A DNA stretch of 64,000 bases. Origin: Lentzea atacamensis (GTDB lineage Bacteria; Actinomycetota; Actinomycetes; Mycobacteriales; Pseudonocardiaceae). The notes under the pieces were generated by a model. The model saw nothing but the letters and a program-made list of their open reading frames with translations. It did no database searches and was not told the DNA's origin. The stretch covers positions 310,001 to 374,000 of the forward strand of contig NZ_QLTT01000002.1 of NCBI RefSeq assembly GCF_003269295.1. Direction: 5' to 3'. A program made the translations under genes and the position numbers. Positions 16,820 through 24,906 of the stretch are shown piece by piece. Positions within the stretch are counted from its first letter, which is position 1. Each line of letters begins with the position of its first letter.

Positions 16820-17581
16820 ATGCGCAAGTTCACCGTGGGGCTCGTCGCGGCCGCGGCCGCCCTGCTCGCAGTGTCGCCGGCCATCGCCGAGCGGCCGAAC
16901 ACCATCAACGGCGAGATCTGGCTCGACGTCAACGAGGACGGCGTCCGCCAGGCCGAGGAGCCGCCGCTGGCCGGCGTCGTGGTCGGCCTGCCGGGCAAGC
17001 CCGCCAACGCCACCACCGACGAGCGCGGCCGCTACCGCTTCACCGGGCTCGCCGACGGCACGTACGAGATCGAGTTCAACCAGCCGGTGGACCACGGCCT
17101 CACCGTGCCCGGCCGTGACTCCGACGTCGACTGGCTGAGGAGCGGCAGGCACACCGTCACCGTCCAGCACGGTTCCCGGCAGCGTGTGGACGCCGGTTAC
17201 CGCAAGGCGAACCACGACCGGAGCGTCGGCATCGTCGAGGCGGACCGCGCCACGATCGCCGTCGGCGAGCGGGTCACGTTCAAGGTGTTCTACGGCAACG
17301 TCGGCAACGTCGCGGACCAGATCCAGCTCGACGCCCGCTGGGGGACCGGGCTGAAGCTGGAGAGCATCACCGGCAACGTCCACCACGTCTGGGACAACGA
17401 GGTCACCACGTTGCTCGGCGCGGTCGCACCGAGCTCGGCCGAGCCGAACTTCGTGCTCGCCACGTTCGTCGCGACCGCTCCCGGTGAGCTGAGCGTCGAC
17501 TTCAGCTCCCCGGCCGGCATCGAGGGCGACTCCAACCCCGCGAACAACGCCCACCGCGGGCACGTCACCGTCCTCGGCTGA
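16820..17581 (+). CDS. Secreted SdrD-B-like / CARDB-like protein
   Basis: 253 residues. ATG 16820 is preferred over ATG 16814 because the GGGGG of the leader ends at 16813. A signal peptide covers ~1-24 (KFTVGLVAAAAALLAVSPAIA). Residues 28-105 form an SdrD B-like/prealbumin-type domain (GEIWLDVNEDGVRQAEEPPLAGVVVGLPG, TTDERGRYRFTGLADGTYEIEF). The C-terminal half resembles a CARDB/DUF11-type adhesion beta domain (TIAVGERVTFKVFYGNVGNVAD). It has no wall-sorting motif, unlike its two paralogues at 18.4 and 19.7 kb. An extracellular structural or adhesive role is inferred. Confidence 0.75.
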   Translation: MRKFTVGLVAAAAALLAVSPAIAERPNTINGEIWLDVNEDGVRQAEEPPLAGVVVGLPGKPANATTDERGRYRFTGLADGTYEIEFNQPVDHGLTVPGRDSDVDWLRSGRHTVTVQHGSRQRVDAGYRKANHDRSVGIVEADRATIAVGERVTFKVFYGNVGNVADQIQLDARWGTGLKLESITGNVHHVWDNEVTTLLGAVAPSSAEPNFVLATFVATAPGELSVDFSSPAGIEGDSNPANNAHRGHVTVLG

Positions 17582-17595
17582 CGAAAACCGCAGCG

Positions 17596-17624
17596 CCGCC
17601 CGTGTCCTGGATGGACACGGGCGG
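17596..17624. terminator. Terminator hairpin
   Basis: CCGCCCGTGTCC (17596-17607) and GGACACGGGCGG (17613-17624) form a perfect 12-bp stem with loop TGGAT, followed by TTCTGTTT. It lies 14 bases after the secreted-protein stop. Confidence 0.88.
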
Positions 17625-17655
17625 TTCTGTTTCCCGACGCAACTACCATCGTGGG

Positions 17656-18207
17656 ATGGGCAAGCGTGGTGCGGACGACACCGATGCCGAGGTCGAGTCG
17701 TGGAGGGCCATGGTTCCGGCGATTGATCCGGTGGTCGAAGGCGTGGTCGACCGCGTCCACCAGATCAGCAAGTACCTCGACTTCCTCGCCACGGAGATCG
17801 CCGCGCCGCACGGGCTGAACCGCGCCGACTACGAGATCCTCGCCAGGCTGTTCTGGATCGGGCCGCCGCACCGCCTCACGCCCAAGCAGCTCGCGAACGG
17901 CACGCTGAGTCCGGCCACCACGATCACGAGCCGCCTCGACCGGCTGGAGAAGGCGGGTCTCGTGGTCCGCGAGCTCGACCCGAGCGACCGCCGGTCGTTG
18001 CCCGCGACGCTGACCGACGCAGGCCGCGCGATCTTCCTGGAGATCGTCGCCGGCCAGGCGCAACGGGAGAAGGACCTCTTCACCGCGTTGCCGGGCAGCG
18101 ACCTGGAGAACCTGCGTGACCTGTTGCGGCAGGTCATGGAGGTGCTCGCGGGCGAACTGGGGCCTGCCCACCGCCGCACGAGGCTCGCGCTCGACGGCAA
18201 GGAGTAA
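17656..18207 (+). CDS. MarR-family transcriptional regulator
   Basis: 183 residues, ATG 17656. The winged helix-turn-helix is clear: HGLNRADYEILARLFWIGPPHRLTPKQLANGTLSPATTITSRLDRLEKAGLVVRELDPSDRRSLPATLTDAG, including the wing D-x-R-D-R-R-S pattern. It sits between secreted-protein genes and may control them. A palindrome TACGAACTCGTA (18212-18223) directly downstream, in front of the next gene, is a possible binding site. Confidence 0.88.
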   Translation: MGKRGADDTDAEVESWRAMVPAIDPVVEGVVDRVHQISKYLDFLATEIAAPHGLNRADYEILARLFWIGPPHRLTPKQLANGTLSPATTITSRLDRLEKAGLVVRELDPSDRRSLPATLTDAGRAIFLEIVAGQAQREKDLFTALPGSDLENLRDLLRQVMEVLAGELGPAHRRTRLALDGKE

Positions 18208-18211
18208 TTGC

Positions 18212-18223
18212 TACGAACTCGTA
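18212..18223. promoter_or_regulatory. Possible MarR site
   Basis: TACGA and TCGTA flank a two-base centre in the 159-bp gap between the MarR gene and the LAxTG protein gene. A second short palindrome, CGATATCG, lies at 18229-18236. Position supports regulation, but specificity is unproven. Confidence 0.3.
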
Positions 18224-18321
18224 CTATCCGATATCGTGCTAACTGGCGCGAGAGGGAGGGGTGCGACATGGGTGGCTATCCGCTGTCGGAGTGATTGAGA
18301 TCACGCAACACGCGGACCCCG

Positions 18322-18356
18322 GGATTCCGATTACCCATATGGAGTAATTGGAATCC
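18322..18356 (+). promoter_or_regulatory. Hairpin abutting the RBS of the LAxTG protein gene
   Basis: GGATTCCGATTAC (18322-18334) pairs with GTAATTGGAATCC (18344-18356) with one G-T wobble. The nine-base loop contains the palindrome CCATATGG. The hairpin ends one or two bases before the GGGGG ribosome site (18358-18362). Confidence 0.55.
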
Positions 18357-18366
18357 TGGGGGACAA

Positions 18367-19668
18367 GTGAAGAAGCAGCTCGCCGTCGCCACGACGGCAG
18401 CTCTCGTGCTGACCACGATGGGCGCTCCCGCTCTCGCGCAGGACGAGAAGATCACCGTTGAAGGTCTGTTCTACTTCGACCGCAACGGCAACAAGGTCCA
18501 TGACGAGGGTGACGCCGTCCGGAAGAACGGGCCTGGCGTCCGCATCGTCAACGCGGACACCCGCGAGACCGTCGGCGAGTTCCGCACCGGTGCGGACGGC
18601 CGGTACCGCGCGGAGCTGCCCAAGGGCCCGAAGTACGAGATCCACAACTGGGACCTGTTCAACTACACGTCCACCGTGACCGGGTACAACACCAGCGAGA
18701 CGCTGGCCAACGGCGACTTCCCGCTGCGTGGCAACCGGGTCTTCGGCTACTCCTTCGTGGACTCGAACGGCGACCGCGTGTTCGGGCCGGGAGAGCAGAA
18801 GCTGCCCTTCACCAACGGCAACATCAGCGGACGGGCGTGGGTGACGGGCACCACGGCCGACGGACAGCCGGTCAACGTCCTCGCGGGACCCACCGCGGCC
18901 GACGGCACCTACAGCATCGAAGACCTGCCCATCAACAGCGACCTCACGCTGCACGCGTCGGACTGGGCCTGGCGCGGTTTCCTGGTCGACCCCAACGGCG
19001 CCGGCATCGACCCGGCGACCCGCACGCGGAAGCTCGACGCCTTCCAGGACGGGCAGGTGCGGGTCGACCTGCGCTACTTCGCGGCGAAGTCCGACCCGGC
19101 GCTGACCGGTCTGACCCTCGTGCCGGCGAAGGACACGTACCGCAGCGGCGAGAAGGCGAAGGCCGTCATCGAGGTCGCGAACAAGGGCAACTTCGCCGAG
19201 AAGATCAAGTTCATCCTCGACGGGCGCAACACCAACGTCGACTCCGTCGGCGACAACGCCGTCCGGGTCGAGGGCAACATCATGTCGCTCAAGGAGCCGC
19301 TCGCTCCGGGTGCGACCGCCAAGGTCGACGTGAACTTCACGTTCAGCTGGGACTCGCCGGAGTTCGTGCGCGCCTTCGTCCAGCGCGGCGACCAGTTCGC
19401 GGACGCCGACGAGAAGAACAACGAGGTGCAGGTCGACATCACCCTCGACCCGCCCGTCGTGGGTCAGCCGTCGACCCCGCCGTCGGAGAGCACGACCACG
19501 CCCGCGCCGAGCAGCAGCTCGACCCCGGCCCCGGCTCCTGCCGGTGCCTCCACGAACGATGGGCTGGCGTCCACCGGCGCCTCGCCGCTGGGCTTCCTGG
19601 CCCTCGGCGGGCTGCTGCTCGCCGCCGGTACCGGTGCGTTCTTCGTGGCGCGCCGCCGTCGTTCCTGA
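18367..19668 (+). CDS. Secreted SdrD-B-like protein with LAxTG sortase signal
   Basis: 433 residues, GTG 18367 placed 4 bases after GGGGG. Signal peptide ~1-23 (ends GAPALAQDE). SdrD B-like units follow (EGLFYFDRNGNKVHDEGD, then GYSFVDSNGDRVFGPGEQ), with Ca-binding-like D-x-N-G-N/D repeats. A CARDB-like domain occupies ~240-360. A Ser/Thr/Pro-rich linker is followed by the C-terminal sorting signal LASTG, a hydrophobic helix and RRRRS. LAxTG is the signal known for class E sortases, so the protein should be covalently wall-anchored. The next gene is a paralogue 25 bases downstream, so the two are probably co-transcribed. No sortase gene is in the window. Confidence 0.82.
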   Translation: MKKQLAVATTAALVLTTMGAPALAQDEKITVEGLFYFDRNGNKVHDEGDAVRKNGPGVRIVNADTRETVGEFRTGADGRYRAELPKGPKYEIHNWDLFNYTSTVTGYNTSETLANGDFPLRGNRVFGYSFVDSNGDRVFGPGEQKLPFTNGNISGRAWVTGTTADGQPVNVLAGPTAADGTYSIEDLPINSDLTLHASDWAWRGFLVDPNGAGIDPATRTRKLDAFQDGQVRVDLRYFAAKSDPALTGLTLVPAKDTYRSGEKAKAVIEVANKGNFAEKIKFILDGRNTNVDSVGDNAVRVEGNIMSLKEPLAPGATAKVDVNFTFSWDSPEFVRAFVQRGDQFADADEKNNEVQVDITLDPPVVGQPSTPPSESTTTPAPSSSSTPAPAPAGASTNDGLASTGASPLGFLALGGLLLAAGTGAFFVARRRRS

Positions 19669-19693
19669 ACAACATCTATCCCTGGGGGAACAA

Positions 19694-20956
19694 GTGAAGA
19701 AGCAGTGCGCCGTCGCGATGACGGCCGCCTTCCTGCTGGCCGGGGCGGCTCTGCCCGCCTCGGCCCAGGACGAGACGATCACGGTCGAGGGCGTCATCTT
19801 CCTCGACCGCAACGGCAACGAGGCCTACGACGCGGGTGAGACGGTCCGCGCGAACGGCCCCGGCGTGTGGGTGACGAACCTCGACACCAACGAGAAGGTC
19901 GCCGAGTTCCGCACCGACGCGAACGGCCGGTACCGCGCCGTGCTGCCCAAGGGCCCGCGGTACATGGTGATCAACCAGGACAAGGACGGGTTCGAGCTCC
20001 CTTGGGGCGCCCGGCCCACCGACAAGGACCTGACCCTCGACTTCCCGCTGTGGGGTCGTTTCATCGACGGCTTCAGCTTCGTCGACACCAACGGTGACGG
20101 CGTGAAGCAGGCCGAGGAGAAGGCCACCACCGGTGAGATCAAGGTCAGCGGAAAGACCCAGGGCGGTGCCCAGGTCGACGTGGCCGCCACGCCGGGTGCC
20201 GACGGTTCGTTCCGCTTCGAGCTGCCGGTCGGCGCCTACACGGTCACCGCTCCGGATCTCGTGCGGCAGGGCCTCGCGCTGGCCAAGCCGCTGGGCGCGA
20301 ACGACATCGACTGGCTGACGGGCCAGGCGAAGGCCGACCAGAGGAACACGCGGATCGACGCGCGCTACTTCGAGCCCAAGGCCGACTCCGCCGTCGAGGA
20401 CCTCGCGGTCGCGCCGGCCAAGGACACCTACACCGTCGGCGAGCAGATCGACGTCAGGTTCAAGCTCGCGAACAAGGGCGACGTTCCCGGTGGGCTCAGG
20501 TTCGTCATGTTCGGCCCGGACGCGAAGCTCCTGTCGCACAGCGGCAACGTCACCGGGGCCAACGGTGACTTCGCGACGGTGGCGAAGGTGCTGCCGGGTG
20601 AGTCGGTCACGGTCGAGCTGAAGTTCGAGCTCACCAAGGCCGGTGCCATCGAGATCTGGCCGTTCGCGGACCCGTTCGTCGGCGGTCACAAGGACGTCGA
20701 CCGCACCAACCAGGGTACGGCGATCAAGAAGACGATCAACGTCGTGGAGAAGAGCACCACCACGCCACCGACGTCGGCCTCTCCGTCCGAGACCACTGCA
20801 CCGACCACCACGACCACGCCGGCCGTGGCGAAGGCGGGCAACAAGACCGGTCTCGCGTCGACGGGTGCGTCGCCGCTGGGTTTCCTGGCTCTCGGTGGGG
20901 TCCTGCTCGCGGCCGGTCTGAGCGTGTTCTTCGTGGCGCGCCGCCGACGCTCCTGA
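19694..20956 (+). CDS. Second SdrD-B-like LAxTG-anchored protein
   Basis: 420 residues, GTG 19694, with the same CCTGGGGG leader (19681-19688). Its domain order mirrors the preceding protein: signal peptide ending LPASAQDE, SdrD-B-like repeats (EGVIFLDRNGNEAYDAGE; GFSFVDTNGDGVKQAEEK), a CARDB-like domain near 250-360, and a Thr/Pro linker. The sorting signal LASTGASPLGFLALGG and terminal RRRRS are nearly identical to the paralogue, pointing to tandem duplication. It should be a cell-wall surface protein. Substrate or partner is unknown. Confidence 0.82.
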   Translation: MKKQCAVAMTAAFLLAGAALPASAQDETITVEGVIFLDRNGNEAYDAGETVRANGPGVWVTNLDTNEKVAEFRTDANGRYRAVLPKGPRYMVINQDKDGFELPWGARPTDKDLTLDFPLWGRFIDGFSFVDTNGDGVKQAEEKATTGEIKVSGKTQGGAQVDVAATPGADGSFRFELPVGAYTVTAPDLVRQGLALAKPLGANDIDWLTGQAKADQRNTRIDARYFEPKADSAVEDLAVAPAKDTYTVGEQIDVRFKLANKGDVPGGLRFVMFGPDAKLLSHSGNVTGANGDFATVAKVLPGESVTVELKFELTKAGAIEIWPFADPFVGGHKDVDRTNQGTAIKKTINVVEKSTTTPPTSASPSETTAPTTTTTPAVAKAGNKTGLASTGASPLGFLALGGVLLAAGLSVFFVARRRRS

Positions 20957-20977
20957 CCACATAGGACCCGTCACGGT

Positions 20978-21145
20978 TAGTGCGTCGACCACAGTCGTCG
21001 TCGCGCGCGTTCGATGGTCAGACGGGTGCATCGCGGTGCCGGCCCCACGCCCTCATATCGGACATATGGGGGCGTGGGGCCGGTACCGCGAGGTTGCCTT
21101 GCTGATCACCGGAGGCGACCGGCGAGGGCTGTGGTCGACGCACTA
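20978..21145. mobile_element. MITE-like element, copy 1 (168 bp)
   Basis: The ends are perfect 17-bp inverted repeats: TAGTGCGTCGACCACAG (20978-20994) and its complement (21129-21145). The centre is a 21-bp inverted repeat (21032-21052 / 21070-21090) around a CATAT...ATATG loop. The segment from CAGACGGGTGCATCGCGGTG onward is shared with the element at 46125-46291. It encodes no transposase. Its right end lies 9 bases from the ATG of the holin-like gene. TA may be the target duplication. Confidence 0.7.
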
Positions 21146-21154
21146 TCCTGCGGC

Positions 21155-21535
21155 ATGGGCATCTTGGTGCATGTGCTGCTGACTGCCGTGGCGGTCTGGG
21201 TGTCGACCGCTCTTCCGGGCATCGACCTGGGCGAGGGCACCACCGGCTCGAGAATCCTCACGCTGCTCGGCGTCGCGGTGATCTTCGGCCTGGTGAACGC
21301 GGTCGTGAAGCCGCTCGTGAAGTTCTTCGGCTGCTTGTTCTACCTGCTCACGCTCGGCCTGATCGGGCTCGTGGTGAACGCGCTGCTGTTCATGCTCACC
21401 GGCTGGCTGGCCGAGCAGCTGGACCTGCCGTTCCGCGTCGACGGCTTCTGGCCCGCGTTCTGGGGCGCGATCATCGTCGCCCTGACCGGTTGGGTGCTGA
21501 ACGTCATCTACGACAAGATCACCGACAAGGACTGA
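21155..21535 (+). CDS. Phage-holin-4-2-family membrane protein
   Basis: 126 residues with four membrane helices (ILVHVLLTAVAVWVSTALPGI, ILTLLGVAVIFGLVNAVVKPL, FFGCLFYLLTLGLIGLVVNALLF and FWGAIIVALTGWVLNVIYDKI). NAVVKPLVKF and the fourth-helix pattern are typical of the Phage_holin_4_2 / YvlD family, which is chromosomal in most bacteria and of unknown function. No phage genes are nearby. The start lies 9 bases from the MITE-like element, which therefore replaces any normal upstream ribosome site. Confidence 0.88.
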   Translation: MGILVHVLLTAVAVWVSTALPGIDLGEGTTGSRILTLLGVAVIFGLVNAVVKPLVKFFGCLFYLLTLGLIGLVVNALLFMLTGWLAEQLDLPFRVDGFWPAFWGAIIVALTGWVLNVIYDKITDKD

Positions 21536-21547
21536 CCCCAGCGACGA

Positions 21548-21582
21548 AAGATGCCCCGGTCCACATCGGACCGGGGCATCTT
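21548..21582. terminator. Bidirectional terminator
   Basis: AAGATGCCCCGGTCC (21548-21562) and GGACCGGGGCATCTT (21568-21582) are exact complements around ACATC, between two convergent genes. Confidence 0.92.
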
Positions 21583-21588
21583 CGCGTG

Positions 21589-23850
21589 TCAGACCTTCGA
21601 CTTGTCCTGATCTGGCAGCGGTGTGCCGGTCGGAACCTCGTCGGTCGGGGTGTCCTTTTTCTCCGTGCCGCGCCGTACCGACTCGAGCAGCATCTGCGCC
21701 ACGTCCACGACCTCGACGTGCGCGCCCGCCAGGCCGTCGGACTGACGTGCCGTCACACCGTCGGTGAGCATCACGCGGCAGAACGGGCAGCCGGTCGCGA
21801 TCTTCGACGGCGCGGTGGACAGCGCCTCGTCGACGCGGTCGACGTTGATGCGCTTGCCGATCCGCTCCTCCATCCACATGCGGGCGCCACCGGCACCGCA
21901 GCACATGGAGCGCTCTTCGTGGCGCGGCATCTCGCGCAGCTTCGCGCCGGACGCACCGATGAGCTCACGCGGTGCCTCGTAGACCTTGTTGTGGCGGCCC
22001 AGGTAGCACGGGTCGTGGTAGGTGACGTCCTCGGTGACCGGCGCGACCGGCACCAGGCGACGCTCACGCACCAGCTTGTTCAGCAGCTGCGTGTGGTGCA
22101 CGACCTCGTACGTGCCACCGACCTGCGGGTACTCGTTCGCGAGCGTGTTGAAGCAGTGCGCACACGTCACGACGATCTTGCGCTGGCCGACCGGCCGGTC
22201 CTCGAAGACCGAGTTGAGGACCTCGACGTTCTGCTGCGCGAGCATCTGGAAGAGGAACTCGTTGCCGGCGCGGCGGGCCGGGTCACCGGTGCAGGTCTCC
22301 TCCGGGCCGAGCACCGTGTACTTGACGCCCGCGGTGTGCAGCAGCTCGGCCACGGCGCGGGTGGTCTTCTTCGCGCGGTCCTCGAAGGCGCCGGCGCAGC
22401 CGACCCAGAACAGGTACTCGGCGTCGCCCAGCTCGCCGTCGAACACCGGCACCTCGAACTCCAGGCCCTCGGTCCACGCCAGGCGGTCCTTGGCGTTCTG
22501 GCCCCAGGGGTTGCCCTTGTTCTCGAGGTTCTTGAACATGCCGCCGAGCTCGGTCGGGAAGTTCGACTCGATCAGCACCTGGTAGCGGCGCATGTCGACG
22601 ATGTGGTCGACGTGCTCGATGTCGACCGGGCACTGCTCGACGCACGCGCCGCAGGTCGTGCAGGACCACAGCACCTCGGGGTCGATGACGCCCAGCTCGT
22701 CGGGGCCGCCGACCAGCGGGCGCTCCGACTCGGCCATCGCCAGCACGTCGATGGACTCGAGGCGCTTCTTGTAGTCCTCGTACTTGTCCTCGACCAGGCC
22801 GACCTCGTCACCGGCCATGTCGCGCGAGCCGCCGGCCAGCAGGTACGGCGCCTTGGCGAAGGCGTGGTCGCGCAGCTGCGTGATGACCAGCTTGGGGGAC
22901 AACGGCTTGCCGGTGTTCCAGGCGGGGCACTGCGACTGGCAGCGGCCGCACTCGGTGCAGGTGGAGAAGTCGAGCCAGCCCTTCCAGCTGAAGTCCTCGA
23001 CCTTGCCGACGCCGAACACGTCCTTGTCCGGGTCGGCCTCCTCCAGGTCCAGGACCTTGCCGCCGGACATCATCGGCTTCAGCGCGCCCAGTGCGACGCC
23101 ACCGTCGTCCTCGCGCTTGAAGTAGATGTTGAAGAACGCCGAGAACCGGTGCCAGGCAACACCCATCGTCAGCTTGCGGCCGACCACGACCAGCCAGATC
23201 ATGCCGGACAGCAGCTTGATCAGCGCCATCACGGAGACCCAGATCGGCGCGGCGGGCAGGATCTGCGCCAGCGGCTGCGTCACGAACGACGTCCACAGCG
23301 GCGCGACCTCCAGGCCGCTCGACTGCTTGAACGCCTTCACCATGAGGATGCCGACACCCTCGATGATCACGACGGCCTCGACGAAGTACGCGGCCTTGAA
23401 GTCCGAGCCCGCGAAGCGGGAGACCCGGTCGGCGCGGCGCGGGTGGTTGCGCTGGCGGATGATCGCGAGCGCCACACCGCCGACGACGGTGCCGAGGCCG
23501 AGCAGCTCGATGAGCAGCAGCCAGATCGACCACGTGCCGATGATCGGCCAGTGGAAGTGCGGGTCGAACACCTCGCCGTAGGCCTCGAACAGCACCGCGG
23601 AGCCGATGAGGAAGCCCCACATCACCATCCAGTGCCACGGGGCGACCGAGCGGAACTTGGCCATCCTGGTGTGCGCGACGAACTCGACGATCAGCGTCTT
23701 CAGTCGCGGCCAGAACGGCCCGTTGCGCGTCGTGTCCGGCTGGCCGAGCCGGATGATCTTGATCATCTTCCACACGCCAGCGACGAACACGCCCCAGGCG
23801 ACGACGCTCACCGCTACGGCGACGAGTCCGAGAACCAGCTGGAGGGTCAT
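21589..23850 (-). CDS. etfD: EtfD-type membrane iron-sulfur oxidoreductase
   Basis: 753 residues. About five membrane helices in the first ~260 residues are followed by two 4Fe-4S ferredoxin motifs (CTECGRCQSQCP and CTTCGACVEQCP) and two heterodisulfide-reductase CCG-type domains (CYLGRHNKVYE and MCCGAGGARMWMEER). This architecture is that of mycobacterial Rv0338c/EtfD, which carries electrons from acyl-CoA dehydrogenases via electron-transfer flavoprotein to the quinone pool. It should be essential for beta-oxidation and links functionally to FadE5 in this window. A palindrome GTTACT-GGTG-AGTAAC lies 19-34 bases upstream of the ATG, and a related motif precedes fadE5. Confidence 0.92.
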   Translation of the reverse strand: MTLQLVLGLVAVAVSVVAWGVFVAGVWKMIKIIRLGQPDTTRNGPFWPRLKTLIVEFVAHTRMAKFRSVAPWHWMVMWGFLIGSAVLFEAYGEVFDPHFHWPIIGTWSIWLLLIELLGLGTVVGGVALAIIRQRNHPRRADRVSRFAGSDFKAAYFVEAVVIIEGVGILMVKAFKQSSGLEVAPLWTSFVTQPLAQILPAAPIWVSVMALIKLLSGMIWLVVVGRKLTMGVAWHRFSAFFNIYFKREDDGGVALGALKPMMSGGKVLDLEEADPDKDVFGVGKVEDFSWKGWLDFSTCTECGRCQSQCPAWNTGKPLSPKLVITQLRDHAFAKAPYLLAGGSRDMAGDEVGLVEDKYEDYKKRLESIDVLAMAESERPLVGGPDELGVIDPEVLWSCTTCGACVEQCPVDIEHVDHIVDMRRYQVLIESNFPTELGGMFKNLENKGNPWGQNAKDRLAWTEGLEFEVPVFDGELGDAEYLFWVGCAGAFEDRAKKTTRAVAELLHTAGVKYTVLGPEETCTGDPARRAGNEFLFQMLAQQNVEVLNSVFEDRPVGQRKIVVTCAHCFNTLANEYPQVGGTYEVVHHTQLLNKLVRERRLVPVAPVTEDVTYHDPCYLGRHNKVYEAPRELIGASGAKLREMPRHEERSMCCGAGGARMWMEERIGKRINVDRVDEALSTAPSKIATGCPFCRVMLTDGVTARQSDGLAGAHVEVVDVAQMLLESVRRGTEKKDTPTDEVPTGTPLPDQDKSKV

Positions 23851-23868
23851 GGCGGGAGTCTAGGCCAC

Positions 23869-23884
23869 GTTACTGGTGAGTAAC
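23869..23884. promoter_or_regulatory. Palindrome upstream of etfD
   Basis: GTTACT and AGTAAC flank GGTG, a perfect inverted repeat 19 bases from the etfD start. It agrees at 12 of 16 positions with the fadE5 site at 9433-9448 (minus strand), giving TTACTGNNNNGTAA in both. Confidence 0.55.
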
Positions 23885-23948
23885 CACTTGGACGTGGCCG
23901 GTGTCTCCTCACGGACCGGTCAAGTACCCGGAAATTGATCAAAAACTT

Positions 23949-23975
23949 ATGGAACAATCGTTCAAGTAGTTCCAT
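23949..23975. promoter_or_regulatory. Probable operator of the SMR/TetR pair
   Basis: ATGGAAC (23949-23955) and GTTCCAT (23969-23975) are a perfect inverted repeat with a 13-base centre that itself contains a nested GAAC-N4-GTTC repeat. It lies 32 bases before the SMR start. Confidence 0.55.
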
Positions 23976-24006
23976 TGTGTCTCCTTCTGGGCACCCGGAG
24001 GTCGCC

Positions 24007-24330
24007 GTGCTTTACCTGTATCTCGCTGCGGCGATCGTGGGCGAGATCGCCGCCACCGTGTCGTTGAAGCTGTCCGAGGGCTTCAGCAGACCGTGGCCGT
24101 CAGCTGTGGTCGTCGTCGGTTATGCGATCGCCTTCACAGCTCTTTCGCGCGCGTTGAAGTTGGGTATGCCCGTGGGCGTCGCCTACGCCGTGTGGTCCGC
24201 CATCGGCGTCGCAGCCGTCGCGTTGATCGGATGGAAGTTCCTGGGCGAGACCCTCAACCCCACGATGGTCGTCGGGCTGGTTTTGATCATCGGGGGCGTG
24301 GTGACACTCGAACTCGGGAGGACGCACTGA
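24007..24330 (+). CDS. SMR-family multidrug efflux protein
   Basis: 107 residues, GTG 24007 after CGGAGG. Four helices with the EmrE/QacC pattern: LYLYLAAAIVGEIAATVSLKLSEGF (containing the essential membrane Glu), a Gly/Ala-rich loop, PVGVAYAVWSAIGVAAVALIGW and LNPTMVVGLVLIIGGVVTLELG. It exports cationic compounds by proton antiport as a dimer. It is followed at once by a TetR gene and preceded by a palindromic operator, a typical inducible efflux cassette. Confidence 0.92.
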   Translation: MLYLYLAAAIVGEIAATVSLKLSEGFSRPWPSAVVVVGYAIAFTALSRALKLGMPVGVAYAVWSAIGVAAVALIGWKFLGETLNPTMVVGLVLIIGGVVTLELGRTH

Positions 24331-24335
24331 CCGCG

Positions 24336-24902
24336 GTGATTGACGGGCGCAAGGCGCGCGGCGAGAAGAAGCGGCGCGCCATCGTCGAGGCCACGCTGCG
24401 AGTGATCGAGCGCGACGGGGTTGCCGGCGTGACGCATCGCAGTGTCGCCCGTGAAGCCGGCGTGCCCACCACAGCGTCCACCTACTACTTCGCGACGCTC
24501 GACGACCTGTTGATCGCCACGCTGCTGTGGGTCGCCGAGGAGGTGTGCGACGACATGCTGCAGATCGTCGCGAGCGGCGGCACACCGCGCGAGATCGCCC
24601 GCTCGCTCGCGCGTGCGGTCAACGAGAACCGTGCGCGCACACTCGCCGAATACGAGCTGTACCTGTTGGCGGGTCGTCGTCCCGAGCTGAAGGCCGCCGC
24701 ACACCGGTGGCTCGACCTCGCCGTGGAAACGGCGCGGCCGGCGGACCCGGTGGCGTTCCGCGCGTTCCTCGCGGCCGTCGACGGGCTGCTCATCCAGGGT
24801 CTGACCGCCGATGTTGCTCCGAATGAGGACGACCTGGAGCCAATCGTGTCCTTCTTGATCTGCGGCCGCGACGATTCCACCCCCGCGACGCGGGAACAAT
24901 GA
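24336..24902 (+). CDS. TetR-family regulator of the SMR exporter
   Basis: 188 residues. The HTH reads RRAIVEATLRVIERDGVAGVTHRSVAREAGVPTTASTYYFATLDDLL. GTG 24336 begins 5 bases after the exporter stop. The order exporter then regulator, in one direction, with a single upstream palindrome, suggests autoregulated repression of both genes. An upstream CTG (24327) overlapping the exporter stop has better ribosome-site spacing but would be a rare start. Confidence 0.87.
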   Translation: MIDGRKARGEKKRRAIVEATLRVIERDGVAGVTHRSVAREAGVPTTASTYYFATLDDLLIATLLWVAEEVCDDMLQIVASGGTPREIARSLARAVNENRARTLAEYELYLLAGRRPELKAAAHRWLDLAVETARPADPVAFRAFLAAVDGLLIQGLTADVAPNEDDLEPIVSFLICGRDDSTPATREQ

Positions 24903-24906
24903 AGCC

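Noticed and set aside
21155-21535. Prophage remnant suggested by the holin-like gene
   Set aside because: The Phage_holin_4_2 family is chromosomal in most bacteria and no phage gene is adjacent.
21490-23883. Long plus-strand frame opposite etfD
   Set aside because: Low-complexity His/Leu/Asp/Arg text, a mirror of the iron-sulfur oxidoreductase; no ribosome site and no family.
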